A stretch of DNA of 64,000 nt from Hyphomonadaceae bacterium (GTDB taxonomy: Bacteria; Pseudomonadota; Alphaproteobacteria; Caulobacterales; Hyphomonadaceae), in NCBI GenBank assembly GCA_027485145.1, contig JAIXRO010000078.1, forward strand, positions 42,285-106,284, read 5' to 3'. Positions within the stretch are counted from its first letter, which is position 1; every line of letters begins with the position of its first letter. The translations under genes were made by a program, and so were the position numbers. Below, in pieces: positions 29,250 to 39,955 of this stretch. Below the pieces are notes generated by a model, which saw nothing but the letters and a program-made list of their open reading frames with translations, ran no database searches and was not told the origin of the DNA.

Positions 29250-32200
29250 TCACGCCGCCCTCTGCGGTATGACCCGCTCGACGCCCGGCACTTCCTTCAG
29301 CGCCCGCTGGGCCCTCAGGCTGATCGTGTAGGTCTGGGGGAGCCGGACGGTCACCAGCCGGCCATCCTCGAGCGGCATTTCGAGGAGAATGGCCCCGCGC
29401 TCGTTGTCAGGGAGGCTTTCAAGCCGGCTGACAACACCGGCAATTTCGGCAGGGTTGGCACCTGCTGACACCCGGACCACAAGCATTCCCGACGGCTTCG
29501 AAAGGCGGGCGGCCTCGATTTCGATGACCCGGTCCACGTACAACCGTGTTTCCTCGCCGCTGATCTTGACCGAAACCGTAAAGGCGAGCGCCTTGCCAGG
29601 CCGCAAGAGATCCCCGAACTGCAGCAACGCATCGCTGTTGACCATCACGTCGCGCTCGCCGGTCGGATCAGAAACCGTGACGAACGAGAACTTGCCGCCA
29701 TTCTTTCCCGTTCGGTCATTTCGGGCTCGGACGATCCCGATCATTTCCAGTGGCCGGCCTTCGCCGGCGCGGTCCTCGACTTCCATCATCAGCGTGATCC
29801 GGTCCCGGTCCAGCGAAACAAGGACGTCATCGAGCGGGTGACCCGAAAAATAGAAGCCGATCGACTTGAACTCTTCGTCCAGCTTTTGCTGGGCCGTCCA
29901 CGGCCGAGGGGATGGGAGCGGTGGCCGGAGGGCGGGCTCCGCATCCGTAAACAAGCCGCCTTGACCACCTTGCCGGTCTCCTGCCGAACTCGTTGCCAGT
30001 TGGGACAGCATCGGCGCAGCGTCGAGCACTTTGGCGCGGTTCGGCTCCAGCGAATCGAAGGCCCCTGCCCGCGCCAGCGACTCGAAAGCTTTCTTGTTGA
30101 CCTGGCGCGGATCGATGCGTTCTGCGAAATCGTAGAGACTGGCAAAAGGACCGCTGTCTGCGCGTATTGCCGCCACGTGGCGCATCGCTTCGACACCGAC
30201 GCCCTTGATGGCGCCGAGCGCATACACGATTGCACCGTCACGCACGTCAAAGTCTGCGTGCGACGTGTTGATATCTGATGCGCGCACGGGGATGCGCAGG
30301 CGTTTGGCTTCAAGGAAGAACGCGGCCAGCTTGTCCGTATTGCCGATATCGAGACTCATCGAGGCCGCGAGGAATTCGACCGGGAAATGGCACTTCAGGA
30401 AGGCCGTCTGATAGCCGACCAGTGCGTAGGCCGCAGCATGCGACTTGTTGAAGCCATAGCCGGCAAACTTCTCCATCGTATCGAAGATTTCGTTGGCAAG
30501 ATTGGCTGCCATACCCTTCGTCTGCTCGGCGCCCTCAACAAAACGGCGGCGCTGGGCGATCATCTCTTCGAGTTTCTTCTTGCCCATAGCGCGGCGAAGC
30601 AAGTCGGCCTCGCCGAGCGAGTATCCGGCAACCTCCTGCGCCATGCGCATGACCTGTTCCTGGTAGACGGGAACGCCGTAGGTCGCCTCAAGAACCGGTC
30701 TCAAATCCGGGTGCTGATAGCGAACCGAGCTTGGATCGTCCTTGCCCTGAACATAAACCGGGATGTTCTCCATCGGGCCCGGACGGTAGAGCGAGATGAT
30801 CGCGATCACATCCTCGATATTGCTCGGCCGCACGCGCCGAAGCGTATCGCGCATACCCGAGCCTTCGAGCTGAAATACGCCGAGGGTTTCCCCGCTCGCC
30901 ATCAGGTCGTAGGTCGCGGCGTCATCGAGGCTGCGCCATGCGGGTCCGATTTCCTTGCCGCCCGCACTGATAAACTTAAGCGCTCGGTCGATCACGGTCA
31001 GCGTCTTGAGGCCGAGGAAGTCGAACTTCACGAGCCCTGCCATCTCGGCATACTTCATGTTGAACTGCGAGGCTGGCAGTTCCGCACGCGGATCGTTGTA
31101 GAGCGGCACGAGATTCACAAGCGGCCGGTCAGCGATCACGACACCGGCAGCGTGCGTGCCCGCATTGCGATAAAGCCCTTCCAGCGCCCGAGCAATTTCG
31201 ATGAGTTCACCGACGCGCGGATCTGCAGCGATTTCCTCGTCAAACTTTGGTTCACCCGCGATTGCTTCATCCAGCGTTGGCGGTTTCGCGGGGTTGAACG
31301 GAATTAGCTTCGCCAGCCGGTCCACCTGGCCGTAAGGCATCTGCATGACCCGGCCGACATCCCGGACCACAGCCTTCGCCTGCAAAGTGCCGAAGGTGAT
31401 GATCATGGCGACGCTGTCTGCGCCATACTTGTCGCGGACGTAGCGAATGACTTCTCCGCGCCGCTCCTGGCAAAAGTCCACGTCGAAGTCGGGCATCGAC
31501 ACGCGTTCGGGATTCAGGAACCGCTCGAACAGAAGATCAAACCGGATGGGATCAAGGTCCGTGATCAGAAGCGCCCAGGCGACAAGCGAACCGGCGCCTG
31601 ACCCCCGGCCCGGGCCCACGGGGATACCATTGGATTTTGCCCATTTGATGAAGTCGGACACGATCAGGAAGTAGCCCGGGAAACCCATCCGTTCGATCAC
31701 GCCCAGTTCGAAGTCCAGTCGCTCCAGATAGACCTCGCGATCAGCGTACAGACGATCTGCTTCCCGCAGACGAAGCTCGAGCCCCTCCTTTGCCTGAAGC
31801 CTCAATTCCTCGGGCTCGGAACGTCCGCCATTGCTGAAACCCGGCAAGATCGGATTGCGCGTCTGAGCACGAACGGCGCATCGGCGCGCGACTTCTTCAG
31901 TTGAATCGATGGCTTCAGGCAGATCGGCGAACAAGAGGCGCATTTCGGCCGGCGTCTTGAGATACTGACCCGGGGCCACACGCTTGCGGTCATCCTGCCC
32001 GAGGTATTCCCCGTTCGCGATGCACATGAGCGCATCATGCGCGACCGAGTCTTCCGGCTTCAGGAAGCGCGCGTCATGCGTCGCCACGATGGGCAATCCG
32101 AGGTCATAGGCAAGTTCGAGCAGCCCGGCTTCGCATTTCAATTCCGCCTGCGTGCCGTGCCGGGTGATCTCCACATAACAGCGGCCCGGGAACGCGGCTG

Positions 32201-32672
32201 CCAAGGTCGAAAGCTCCGTTCGGGCATCCCCCATCCGTCCCTTGGCGATATGCCGCGCAACTTCCCCTTCCGCGCCGCCAGTCAAAACGATCAACCCATC
32301 GGTCTCCGCGAGGAGTTGAGCACGGTGCAGCTTCGGAACGCCATCCGGCGCATCGAGAAAGGCCCGCGATGACAGATACATCAGGCGGAGATAGCCGGTC
32401 TCATTCTGGGCGTAGAGCGATATCCGCGACGGATCAGACTTCGGCACACCATCGGTCAGATCGAACGCGCAAGCCATGATGGGCTGGATGCCGTAATCGG
32501 CAAGCTTGGTGGAAAATTCCAGAGCGCCAAACAGGTTGTTCCGGTCGGTTACGGCCGCCGCCGGCACCCCGTGCGCCTTGCACCACTTGGCAATGTCTGC
32601 CGGCGTGATCATGCTCTCGAGCAGCGAGTAGCTCGAGCGAATGGCAAGCGGAATGAAAACCGGGCTGGTCAT
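29250..32672 (-). CDS. dnaE: DNA polymerase III alpha subunit
   Basis: Replicative polymerase of the chromosome. At 1140 residues it is the full-length DnaE1 type, not the shorter mutagenic DnaE2. Domains: PHP domain (about 5-270), palm with [13 protein letters not shown] (354-366) and the catalytic acidic cluster MPDFDVDF, with Asp395, Asp397 and Asp399, fingers with [16 protein letters not shown] and the helix-hairpin-helix and OB-fold C-terminal part (from about 900, including [24 protein letters not shown]). The PHP metal-binding set looks incomplete (for example [10 protein letters not shown] at the start), as in E. coli, suggesting no proofreading there. A GGGAG Shine-Dalgarno lies 8 bases before the ATG. 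It follows lolD by 75 bases. Confidence 0.97.
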   Translation of the reverse strand: MTSPVFIPLAIRSSYSLLESMITPADIAKWCKAHGVPAAAVTDRNNLFGALEFSTKLADYGIQPIMACAFDLTDGVPKSDPSRISLYAQNETGYLRLMYLSSRAFLDAPDGVPKLHRAQLLAETDGLIVLTGGAEGEVARHIAKGRMGDARTELSTLAAAFPGRCYVEITRHGTQAELKCEAGLLELAYDLGLPIVATHDARFLKPEDSVAHDALMCIANGEYLGQDDRKRVAPGQYLKTPAEMRLLFADLPEAIDSTEEVARRCAVRAQTRNPILPGFSNGGRSEPEELRLQAKEGLELRLREADRLYADREVYLERLDFELGVIERMGFPGYFLIVSDFIKWAKSNGIPVGPGRGSGAGSLVAWALLITDLDPIRFDLLFERFLNPERVSMPDFDVDFCQERRGEVIRYVRDKYGADSVAMIITFGTLQAKAVVRDVGRVMQMPYGQVDRLAKLIPFNPAKPPTLDEAIAGEPKFDEEIAADPRVGELIEIARALEGLYRNAGTHAAGVVIADRPLVNLVPLYNDPRAELPASQFNMKYAEMAGLVKFDFLGLKTLTVIDRALKFISAGGKEIGPAWRSLDDAATYDLMASGETLGVFQLEGSGMRDTLRRVRPSNIEDVIAIISLYRPGPMENIPVYVQGKDDPSSVRYQHPDLRPVLEATYGVPVYQEQVMRMAQEVAGYSLGEADLLRRAMGKKKLEEMIAQRRRFVEGAEQTKGMAANLANEIFDTMEKFAGYGFNKSHAAAYALVGYQTAFLKCHFPVEFLAASMSLDIGNTDKLAAFFLEAKRLRIPVRASDINTSHADFDVRDGAIVYALGAIKGVGVEAMRHVAAIRADSGPFASLYDFAERIDPRQVNKKAFESLARAGAFDSLEPNRAKVLDAAPMLSQLATSSAGDRQGGQGGLFTDAEPALRPPLPSPRPWTAQQKLDEEFKSIGFYFSGHPLDDVLVSLDRDRITLMMEVEDRAGEGRPLEMIGIVRARNDRTGKNGGKFSFVTVSDPTGERDVMVNSDALLQFGDLLRPGKALAFTVSVKISGEETRLYVDRVIEIEAARLSKPSGMLVVRVSAGANPAEIAGVVSRLESLPDNERGAILLEMPLEDGRLVTVRLPQTYTISLRAQRALKEVPGVERVIPQRAA

Positions 32673-32747
32673 GGCGCGTTACTCCCTGCGAGAAGCGTCT
32701 CACCGAATCAGGCGGAACGCCATCTTAAGCCCCAGCGGTTCCACAGC

Positions 32748-33440
32748 CTATTGCTCGGTGTAGTCCACCAGCTTGCCGTCCTTCAGGGTCAGGACGCGGT
32801 CCATGTGCCGTGTCAGGGCAAGATTGTGCGTGGCGACGAGAACGCCTGCGCCCTCCTCCCGTACCATCTTGATCAACGTAGCGAAGACGCGCTCGGTGGT
32901 GGCGGGATCGAGATTGCCGGTCGGCTCGTCGGCAATGACAAGACGGGGGTCATTCGCCAGCGCGCGCGCAATCGCAACCCGCTGCTGCTCTCCGCCCGAC
33001 AACTGGCCAGGCTGGTGATCGAGCCTGCCGGCCAATCCCATTTCCTCCAGCAAGAACGCCGCCTTCTCCCGAGCCTGCTTGCGGCTGCGACCCGCAATCA
33101 TGAGCGGCATGGCCACGTTGTCGGCGGCGTTGAACTCCGGCAGCAGGTGGTGAAACTGATAGACGAAGCCGATCTTCCGGCGGCGGATCGCTGTGCGTCC
33201 GTCCTCGCTGAGCTTCAGGCAGTCGGCGCCGTCCAGAAGCACGTCGCCGGCTTCCGGTCGCTCCAGCAAGCCTGCCGTATGCAGGAGGGTCGATTTGCCG
33301 GAGCCCGAAGGCCCCACCAGCCCGACGAGCTCACCCGGCGCGATCTTGAGTTCGGTTCCGCGGAGCACAGGCAGTTCGCCAGCGCTCGTCTTGTAGGTGC
33401 GCTCGATGGCTCTGAGTTCGAGAACTGGAACGGTGCTCAT
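32748..33440 (-). CDS. lolD: Lipoprotein-releasing ABC transporter ATP-binding protein
   Basis: ATPase of the Lol system that extracts outer-membrane lipoproteins from the inner membrane. ATG 33440 gives 230 residues and overlaps the lolC stop (ATGA); the frame is open 38 codons further, but that lies inside lolC. Walker A GPSGSGKST, Q-loop FVYQFHHLLPEF, ABC signature LSGGEQQRVAIARAL, Walker B LVIADEPTGNLD and the H-loop ATHNLAL are all present. The YQFHHLLPEFNA stretch is characteristic of the LolD subfamily. Confidence 0.95.
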   Translation of the reverse strand: MSTVPVLELRAIERTYKTSAGELPVLRGTELKIAPGELVGLVGPSGSGKSTLLHTAGLLERPEAGDVLLDGADCLKLSEDGRTAIRRRKIGFVYQFHHLLPEFNAADNVAMPLMIAGRSRKQAREKAAFLLEEMGLAGRLDHQPGQLSGGEQQRVAIARALANDPRLVIADEPTGNLDPATTERVFATLIKMVREEGAGVLVATHNLALTRHMDRVLTLKDGKLVDYTEQ

Positions 33441-34723
33441 TCGAACCTCAGCGCTTTGACAGGGTCCTGGGACGATGCCCACATCGCCGGGATCAACGAC
33501 ACGAACATCGACATGAAGAGGGCGTAAGAGCCGGTGCTGAAAACCTCGTTCCAATCGAGAATGGCGGGAAGATGGTCGAGTCCGTACTGTTCGGCCGGGA
33601 ACACCTCGCCATCGATCGCAAGGTTGATGAGAGACTCGATGGGGCCGATGTTCAGGATGAAGAGGATCCCGACGGCCATACCCAGCAAAGCCCCAGCCGA
33701 TCCCAGCGCGGTGCCAACCATGAGAAAGACCCGGAGCACGCCCGAGCGGCTTAGCCCGATGGTTCGAAGGATCGCGATGTCGCGCGTCTTGTTCTTCACG
33801 AGCATGACGACACCCACGATGATGTTGAGTGTTGCGATCATCATGATGATCGTCACCAGCAACCGGACCATGACCCGCTCGGTACGCAGCGCGCCGAGAT
33901 AAGTGCGATTCTTTGTTTTCCAGTCGCGGAGGAGCAAGCTGTAGCCGGTTGCATCGGCAATGGATTGCATGGCGCCTTCGGTCGCGTCGGGATCTTTCAC
34001 CCGGATGTCGAGATACTGGTAACGACCCTTAGACTGAAACAGGAGCTGCGCCTGCTCCATCGGCATGAAAACGTACACATTGTCGAGCTGCGCGCTGCCA
34101 GTCCGGAAAATGTCACCGACAACATACGACTTGCTGATCGGCGTCTGCCCAATGGGCCCCGATCGCATCTGGGACGTGACGACTTCCACCTGGTCGCCGA
34201 CGCCAAGTCCGAGATTGGCGGCCAGGTACTGCCCGATCATGATCACGTTCCCGCCGTTGCGCCCTTCGCCGAAACCGGCCGCTATAGCGGTGGTGCCGCC
34301 GTCCTTGAGGATCGGCATGGTGGAAAGGTCCGCAGGCGGAATGGCGCGCACGACACCGCCGGTGCGGACGCCATTGGCCGAGAGCAACACGAACTGTTCG
34401 ATGTAGGGCGAAACGCTCAAGACATCGGGCGTCTGGCGGATGATGTCAGCGATTTCATTGGCTTCGTCCTGGGGATAACCATCCACGGCCGCCGCTATGT
34501 GAGGCTCGCCTCCGAGCAGTGCATCGAGAAGCGTCGCCCGGAAGCCGCTCATGATCGACATCGTGATGATCAGGGCCGCGACAGCGAAGAAGATGCCGAC
34601 AAAGGAAATGATCGCGATGAGGCTGGCGCCGCCATGCTCACGCCGCGCCAGAAGGTAGCGCCAGGCAAGCGTACGCTCGAGCCGTCCGAATGGAACCGCA
34701 TTGCTGGCGACTTTTTCGCTCAC
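33437..34723 (-). CDS. lolC: Lipoprotein-releasing ABC transporter permease (LolC/LolE family)
   Basis: Inner-membrane permease partner of LolD. The 428 residues have one N-terminal transmembrane helix (about 34-57), a large periplasmic domain (about 60-275) and three C-terminal helices of the FtsX-like fold, with the coupling region [24 protein letters not shown]. There is one permease gene only, so the transporter is probably a homodimer of this subunit with LolD, as is usual in alphaproteobacteria. Its start overlaps the proS stop by 4 bases. Confidence 0.93.
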   Translation of the reverse strand: MSEKVASNAVPFGRLERTLAWRYLLARREHGGASLIAIISFVGIFFAVAALIITMSIMSGFRATLLDALLGGEPHIAAAVDGYPQDEANEIADIIRQTPDVLSVSPYIEQFVLLSANGVRTGGVVRAIPPADLSTMPILKDGGTTAIAAGFGEGRNGGNVIMIGQYLAANLGLGVGDQVEVVTSQMRSGPIGQTPISKSYVVGDIFRTGSAQLDNVYVFMPMEQAQLLFQSKGRYQYLDIRVKDPDATEGAMQSIADATGYSLLLRDWKTKNRTYLGALRTERVMVRLLVTIIMMIATLNIIVGVVMLVKNKTRDIAILRTIGLSRSGVLRVFLMVGTALGSAGALLGMAVGILFILNIGPIESLINLAIDGEVFPAEQYGLDHLPAILDWNEVFSTGSYALFMSMFVSLIPAMWASSQDPVKALRFE

Positions 34724-36036
34724 CCGAGAACCTTCCTGAGAGCGTCTTCGGCGGACATTTCAATCTTCTCGCCGGTCTTGCGACGCTTCAGTTCAACGGT
34801 GCTCTTTTCGAGGCCCTTCGGGCCGATCACGATCTGCCACGGCAGGCCGATCAGATCCATGCGCGCAAACTTGCCTCCGGCCTGCTCGTCCGTGTCGTCA
34901 TACATGGCTGCGACGCCGGCCTTTGCGAACTGGTCGTAAAGCGCGGCACACGCCGCGTCACAGGCCGTGTCCCCCGCACGCATGTTGATGATCCCGACAG
35001 GAAACGGCGCCACGGCATCTGGCCAAACGATCCCGTGTTCATCGTGGCTGGCTTCAATGATACCGCCGACGAGGCGCGAGACGCCGATGCCATAGCTACC
35101 CATCTGCACGGGCACCATCTGACCGTCCGGACCCTGAACAACTGCGTTCATGGGCAGAGAGTACTTGGTGCCGAAATAGAAGATGTGCCCCACTTCGATG
35201 CCGCGTGCGGATACCCGGCGCGCCTCGGGCAGCGCCTCGAAGGAGGCGGCGTCATGCATCTCTTCCGTTGCCGCGTAGAATTTTGTCCGTTGCTCGACGA
35301 TCGCCGTGAGGTCGGAACTGAAGTCGAGATCGAGCCCCGGCGCGGGCAGATCGAGCAGCTCGCGGTCACAAAAGACGGCGCTCTCACCTGTGTCTGCCAA
35401 GATGATGAACTCGTGGCTGAGGTCACCGCCGATCGGGCCCGTATCGGCGCGCATAGGAATAGCGGTCAGCCCCATCCGGGAAAACGCATTCAGGTAAGCG
35501 CAGAACATGCGCCGATAGGCCTTCCGGGCATCCTCCTCGGTCAGGTCGAAGGAATAGGCATCCTTCATCAGGAATTCCCGGCCTCGCATCACGCCAAAGC
35601 GCGGGCGCCGTTCGTCCCGGAACTTCCATTGCTGGTGGTAGAGATTGAGTGGCAATTGCTTGTAGCTCTTCACATAGGCCCGGAAGACGTCGGTGATCAG
35701 CTCTTCGTTCGTGGGTCCGTAAAGCATTTCACGGTCGTGGCGGTCCTTGATACGGAGCATCTCGTCGCCATAGGCTTCATAGCGACCCGACTCCCTCCAC
35801 AGGTCAGCCTGCTGAAGCGTTGGCATCAGCATTTCGATCGCGCCGGACCGGTTCATTTCCTCGCGCACGATCTGCTCTATCCGCTTGAGAACGCGGTATC
35901 CGAGCGGCAACCAGGAATAGATACCAGCGCCGTTCTGCCGGATCATGCCGGTCCGAAGCATCATCTGGTGGGAGACGATTGCCGCGTCGGCCGGCGCTTC
36001 CTTGGAAACGGGCAGAAAATAGTTCGACAGGCGCAT
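34720..36036 (-). CDS. proS: Prolyl-tRNA synthetase, short alphaproteobacterial type
   Basis: Charges tRNA-Pro. At 438 residues it lacks the roughly 180-residue YbaK-like editing insertion seen in E. coli ProRS; this short form is typical of alphaproteobacteria. Class II motifs are visible: motif 1 region [19 protein letters not shown], motif 2 [25 protein letters not shown], and motif 3 with [16 protein letters not shown]. The C-terminal anticodon-binding domain spans about 340-438. Misacylated Ala-tRNA-Pro would have to be cleared by a separate editing protein, none of which is in the window. It overlaps lolC by 4 bases. Confidence 0.96.
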   Translation of the reverse strand: MRLSNYFLPVSKEAPADAAIVSHQMMLRTGMIRQNGAGIYSWLPLGYRVLKRIEQIVREEMNRSGAIEMLMPTLQQADLWRESGRYEAYGDEMLRIKDRHDREMLYGPTNEELITDVFRAYVKSYKQLPLNLYHQQWKFRDERRPRFGVMRGREFLMKDAYSFDLTEEDARKAYRRMFCAYLNAFSRMGLTAIPMRADTGPIGGDLSHEFIILADTGESAVFCDRELLDLPAPGLDLDFSSDLTAIVEQRTKFYAATEEMHDAASFEALPEARRVSARGIEVGHIFYFGTKYSLPMNAVVQGPDGQMVPVQMGSYGIGVSRLVGGIIEASHDEHGIVWPDAVAPFPVGIINMRAGDTACDAACAALYDQFAKAGVAAMYDDTDEQAGGKFARMDLIGLPWQIVIGPKGLEKSTVELKRRKTGEKIEMSAEDALRKVLG

Positions 36037-36089
36037 TCAATGATCTCTTTCAGGCTGTTCCGGACGGGCTCAACTAGCCGGTCGGACCC

Positions 36090-36323
36090 CTAAAGCGCAA
36101 GCACACGGGGAATGATCAGTGCAGCAAGCGCCGTCACGACGACTGCACCTGCAGATGCCCAGATCGCCTTTTTGACCAGCATCGGGTTCTTGGGGGCGGC
36201 TTCCTCGGTTCCCGGGATCGTGGAGTCGTCTTCCCACTGCCCCTGCACGCCGATCGGTAGCACGGCGAAGAAGCTGATCCACCAGGCCAGCACAAAAACG
36301 ATGACGCCGCCCGCGAGGGTCAT
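36090..36323 (-). CDS. DUF1467 small membrane protein
   Basis: A 77-residue protein of unknown function with two transmembrane helices, about residues 4-24 and 53-74. They are joined by a short loop containing GVQGQWEDDSTIPGTEEAAPKNP, written here as its conserved core VLPIGVQGQWE and AAPKNPMLVKKA. It resembles the DUF1467 family, which in alphaproteobacteria recurs between mce and proS. ATG 36323 is chosen over a TTG 3 bases upstream; it overlaps the mce stop in the form TGATG. The constant neighbourhood suggests a membrane or envelope role, but no function can be assigned from sequence. Confidence 0.82.
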   Translation of the reverse strand: MTLAGGVIVFVLAWWISFFAVLPIGVQGQWEDDSTIPGTEEAAPKNPMLVKKAIWASAGAVVVTALAALIIPRVLAL

Positions 36324-36751
36324 CAATGATGACCCTTGGGCGTTTCCATCAATTCGACCAGGACACCGTTCGAATTCTTCGGGTGGACGAAGATAATCAT
36401 CGTGCCGTGGGCGCCGATGCGCGGCTTGCCCAAAACGGTCGCGCCCCGCTTTTCCATTTCGGTCACGGCCTGATGAATATCAGCGACCTCGAAACAGACG
36501 TGGTGCTGCCCGCCATTCGGATTCTTCTTGATGAAGTTGGCAATCGGCGACGCTTCATTCAGCGGCTCGATCAGTTCGATCTGGCTGTTCGGCAGGTTTA
36601 CGAAGCAAACCTTCACGCCTTGCTCCGGCATGTCGAACGGCGTTGTGATATCCGTCGCGCCATACAGTGTGCGGTAGGTTTCACAGGCCTGTTCGATATT
36701 TGGAACAGCCACGCCTACATGGTTCAACGGGCCAATCTTGAATTCACTCAT
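36323..36751 (-). CDS. mce: Methylmalonyl-CoA epimerase
   Basis: Interconverts (S)- and (R)-methylmalonyl-CoA so that propionyl-CoA can enter the TCA cycle as succinyl-CoA. It is a 142-residue VOC-fold protein with metal ligands expected in LNHVGVAVPN near the start, in GGQHHVCFEV in the middle and in NGVLVELME at the end. The glutamate in that last motif is a metal ligand. No mutase or carboxylase genes are nearby, but this position between rnj and the DUF1467 gene is a stable one in the class. Confidence 0.93.
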   Translation of the reverse strand: MSEFKIGPLNHVGVAVPNIEQACETYRTLYGATDITTPFDMPEQGVKVCFVNLPNSQIELIEPLNEASPIANFIKKNPNGGQHHVCFEVADIHQAVTEMEKRGATVLGKPRIGAHGTMIIFVHPKNSNGVLVELMETPKGHH

Positions 36752-36757
36752 GTCGCG

Positions 36758-38443
36758 TCAACTCCTAAGGACAATCACTTCGATAAGCGGACGAATGCCG
36801 AATTCCAGTTCGCAAGCCTTGCGCAAGGCGCGACCGACGACCTTTTCCACGACGTCATCGTCGAGCCGGTCGCGCTTCTTGATACCATCGAGCGCGCGCG
36901 CGGCCGCCATGTCGAGGGGCTCAAGACTTTCATCCGCGATCCGTCCATCGGATTCGGAAAGCCCTTTCACGGCGATGACCGGCCCATCGAGCACATCCCC
37001 GTCATCATCAAGACAAACCGTGGCCACGATCAGTCCGCTGACGGACAGTCGCCGCCGCTCTATGAGCCCCTCGGCGGCCTCCGGCACAAGTCGCGATCCA
37101 TCAAGCATCAGGCGGCCGGACGGCACCTCGTCGATGATCTCCGGCTCGCCCGGCGCAAGCCGGATCAGACTTCCGTTGCGAGGCGTGAGGGCAGACTGAA
37201 TCTGGAGCGACTTGGCATAGGCCGCATGCTCCATGATGTGCCGGCGTTCGCCATGCACCGGGATCGAAACCCGCGGGCGAACCCATTGGTACATCCGCCG
37301 CAATTCGTCCCGGCACGGATGACCGGATACATGGATCGGCTCTTCCACCATGCGAGGTGTAATGATCCGGATCCCCTGCTCCGCCAGTGAGTTCTGAAGC
37401 GCGTAGACCGAGCTTTCATTCCCGGGAATGAGACGCGAAGAGAAAATGACCGTGTCATCTTCTCTCAACGTGACATGCCGGTGGTCACCGCGCGCAATTC
37501 GTGACAGCGCAGCATTCGCTTCACCCTGGCTGCCGGTGCATAGATAAAGAATGTTTTCTGGCGGCAGATAGCCCGCTTCAGACTCGTCCACGAACTCGAG
37601 CCGAGGTGGCAGGATGCCAACGGCCTTGGCCGCGCCGGTGATCTTGTGCATGCTGCGGCCCACGAGGCAGACGTCCCGTCCGGCCAGGTTCGCCGCTTCG
37701 ATAATCGACTTCACCCGCGCCACATTCGAGGCAAACGTGGTCACCGCCACAGCGCCCGTCTGCTTGGCGATAAGATCGATCAGGCCTTTGCGGACCGTAT
37801 CCTCCGACCCCGCCTCGCCGCTCTCGAACACGTTGGTGGAGTCGCAGACCATCGCCAGCACGCCGCGGTCGCCGAGAGCCGTCAGCCCTTCGATATCCGT
37901 CCGTGCGCCGATCAAGGGCTCCGGATCGATCTTCCAGTCACCTGTATGCAGGATCAGGCCGGCCGGCGTGTCGATGGACAGTGCATTTGGTTCAGGAATC
38001 GAATGCGTCAGCGTTATGTACTTGACCGTGAACGGTCCCGCCTTGACCGAGGCTTCCAGCGAAATCGTCTTCAGCAGACGTGCATCGAGCCCGCGTTCCT
38101 GCATCTTGCCGCGCACGAGTTCGGCGGTGAACGGCGTCGCGTAGATCGGCGCCTTCGTCCGCAGCAAAGGATAGAGCAAGCCGATCGCGCCGATGTGGTC
38201 TTCGTGCGCATGCGTGAGGAAAACGGCATCGATCTGCTCGCCCACCAGATAGGCCGGGTCTGCGCAGATCAGGTCAATGCCCGGCGTCGATGCGTTGCCG
38301 AAGGTGACTCCAACATCCACGACAATCCAGCGTCTCGCGTGCGGCGGTCCATAGCCATAGGCGTTCAGGTTCATTCCGATCTCGCCGCACCCTCCGAGGG
38401 GCAGAAAGACAAGTTCGTCTGTCGTCGCAGCGCTATCGGGCAT
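36758..38443 (-). CDS. rnj: Ribonuclease J
   Basis: Metallo-beta-lactamase-fold RNase with 5'-exonuclease and endonuclease activity in mRNA decay and rRNA maturation. The 561 residues contain the zinc motif H78-A-H80-E-D82-H83, then the beta-CASP domain with CLVGRSMHKI and VDESEAGYLPPENILYLCTGSQGE. The RNA-binding loop HVSGHPCRDELRRMYQWVRP and PVHGERRH complete the site. Proteobacteria of the gamma group lack RNase J and rely on RNase E; alphaproteobacteria have both. It lies 6 bases after coaX and 6 before mce. Confidence 0.96.
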   Translation of the reverse strand: MPDSAATTDELVFLPLGGCGEIGMNLNAYGYGPPHARRWIVVDVGVTFGNASTPGIDLICADPAYLVGEQIDAVFLTHAHEDHIGAIGLLYPLLRTKAPIYATPFTAELVRGKMQERGLDARLLKTISLEASVKAGPFTVKYITLTHSIPEPNALSIDTPAGLILHTGDWKIDPEPLIGARTDIEGLTALGDRGVLAMVCDSTNVFESGEAGSEDTVRKGLIDLIAKQTGAVAVTTFASNVARVKSIIEAANLAGRDVCLVGRSMHKITGAAKAVGILPPRLEFVDESEAGYLPPENILYLCTGSQGEANAALSRIARGDHRHVTLREDDTVIFSSRLIPGNESSVYALQNSLAEQGIRIITPRMVEEPIHVSGHPCRDELRRMYQWVRPRVSIPVHGERRHIMEHAAYAKSLQIQSALTPRNGSLIRLAPGEPEIIDEVPSGRLMLDGSRLVPEAAEGLIERRRLSVSGLIVATVCLDDDGDVLDGPVIAVKGLSESDGRIADESLEPLDMAAARALDGIKKRDRLDDDVVEKVVGRALRKACELEFGIRPLIEVIVLRS

Positions 38444-38449
38444 CAGGTC

Positions 38450-39217
38450 TCAACGGTTCCGCTTCCAGACTTCCAGCAATCCGCGGATCAGGACGTCCTG
38501 ATCGTAGTAATCGATAGTTTCGCTGGCGCCTTCAAAAAGGGAGGCGACCCCGCCCGTGGCAACCACGGTCATGGGCTCACCATACTCGGCTTTGACCCGC
38601 CGCACGAGCCCATCGATCAGCTCAATATATCCAAGAAAAACACCGGACTGCATCGCCGAAACCGTATCCTTGCCAATCACCTGCGCAGGCTTTTGGATCG
38701 CGATCCTCGGCAACTGGGCGGCGGCCTCATGCAAGGCCCTCATGGAGAGATAGATGCCGGGCGAGATGATGCCACCTTCAAATGCACCATCCGCGGCCAC
38801 CACATCCAGCGTGGTCGCCGTACCGCTGTCGATCACGACGAGGGGGCCGGAATACTTCACGTGAGCACCAAGCGCAGACGCGATCCGGTCCGCGCCGACC
38901 TGCTCGGGATGCCGGACGCGGAGTTCGACACCCGTTTTCAGGCCCGGCTCGCCTATGAACATCGGCTCGACGTTCAGGTAACGCCGCGCCAGCGTGCGAA
39001 AGTTGAACTGCGCCTGGGGTACGACCGTCGAAATGACGCAGCCCTGCGTCCCCGACAGGTCTACGCCGTGCATGTCCGCCAGTCGCCATAGCCAGGAGGC
39101 ATGGTCGTCGGCGGTTTTCGTCGAGTCGGTTGCGCTTCTCCAGCTGTGAACCCAGTCATCCCCATCATGCAGGGCAAAAACAGTGTTGGTGTTCCCAACG
39201 TCAATTGCGAGCAGCAT
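38450..39217 (-). CDS. coaX: Type III pantothenate kinase
   Basis: First step of coenzyme A synthesis, phosphorylating pantothenate; the CoaX type is unrelated to E. coli CoaA and not inhibited by CoA. The 255 residues show the ASKHA-fold phosphate loop [18 protein letters not shown], the middle [12 protein letters not shown] and the second phosphate motif [15 protein letters not shown] followed by [13 protein letters not shown]. Between birA and rnj, 6 bases from each. Confidence 0.95.
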   Translation of the reverse strand: MLLAIDVGNTNTVFALHDGDDWVHSWRSATDSTKTADDHASWLWRLADMHGVDLSGTQGCVISTVVPQAQFNFRTLARRYLNVEPMFIGEPGLKTGVELRVRHPEQVGADRIASALGAHVKYSGPLVVIDSGTATTLDVVAADGAFEGGIISPGIYLSMRALHEAAAQLPRIAIQKPAQVIGKDTVSAMQSGVFLGYIELIDGLVRRVKAEYGEPMTVVATGGVASLFEGASETIDYYDQDVLIRGLLEVWKRNR

Positions 39218-39223
39218 GGCCCA

Positions 39224-39955
39224 TCAGCTCCTGCGATTTTCTACTTCACCAGCCCTTATGGAGCGCTGCGTTCCGTCGGGCAATCGGACCACAAGGGCGC
39301 CGTCATGCTCCAGATCCTCGAACACGCCCTCAATCACAACCTCGCCCGCGCGAATGTGAACCGGCTCGCCGAGACCTTCCGCGTTCGCAAGCCACGTCTT
39401 CCGGATTTCGGTGAACCCGTCTCTTGCCTGCTCCAACCTGCGCGCAAAGGCGCCTCTGAGCGTTGTGAGCACGGCGTCCACGTCCGTTGACGGCGACATG
39501 CCCAGCGCGGCGAGGCTTGTGACAGGTTGCGAAACATTTTCCGGTGCCTCCCGGACGTTGATGCCGATACCCGCCGCGATCCAGAAATCGGCCCCTGCCC
39601 CGCCCGTCTCAACTAGGATTCCAGACACCTTCTTGCGGTCGATCCGCACGTCATTTGGCCACTTCAAGCGGGCGTCCGCTTCGGGAGCATGCGCCTTGAC
39701 GACGTCATGAACAGCCAGCGCGGCGGCAAACGGCAAGCGAAGCGCGGCCGCCAGCCCGCGCGGCTCCCGGAACAGGGCTGTCGCATAGATGTTCCCGGGC
39801 GGCGAAACCCATTGATGATCTTGCCGGCCGCGACCCGCAGTCTGTTGGTCGGCCACAATCCACTGGTCGTGCAAGCTGGCGGCAACCCGCCGCTTGGCTT
39901 CGGTATTTGTGCTGTCGATGATGCCCAACCGATGAACGGGCCAAGCCTCACTCAA
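39224..39955 (-). CDS. birA: Biotin--[acetyl-CoA-carboxylase] ligase
   Basis: Attaches biotin to the carrier domain of acetyl-CoA carboxylase and related enzymes. The 243 residues begin directly with the catalytic domain: [12 protein letters not shown], then the biotin and ATP site [34 protein letters not shown] and GIGINV. The winged-helix DNA-binding domain of bifunctional E. coli BirA is missing, so it is a monofunctional ligase with no repressor role. Its start overlaps the nuoN stop by 4 bases, tying it to the respiratory operon. Confidence 0.95.
   Translation of the reverse strand: MSEAWPVHRLGIIDSTNTEAKRRVAASLHDQWIVADQQTAGRGRQDHQWVSPPGNIYATALFREPRGLAAALRLPFAAALAVHDVVKAHAPEADARLKWPNDVRIDRKKVSGILVETGGAGADFWIAAGIGINVREAPENVSQPVTSLAALGMSPSTDVDAVLTTLRGAFARRLEQARDGFTEIRKTWLANAEGLGEPVHIRAGEVVIEGVFEDLEHDGALVVRLPDGTQRSIRAGEVENRRS

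Noticed and set aside
34720..36036. ProRS as a truncated gene because it lacks the editing insertion
   Set aside because: The short form without the YbaK-like domain is normal for alphaproteobacteria, and all class II motifs are intact.
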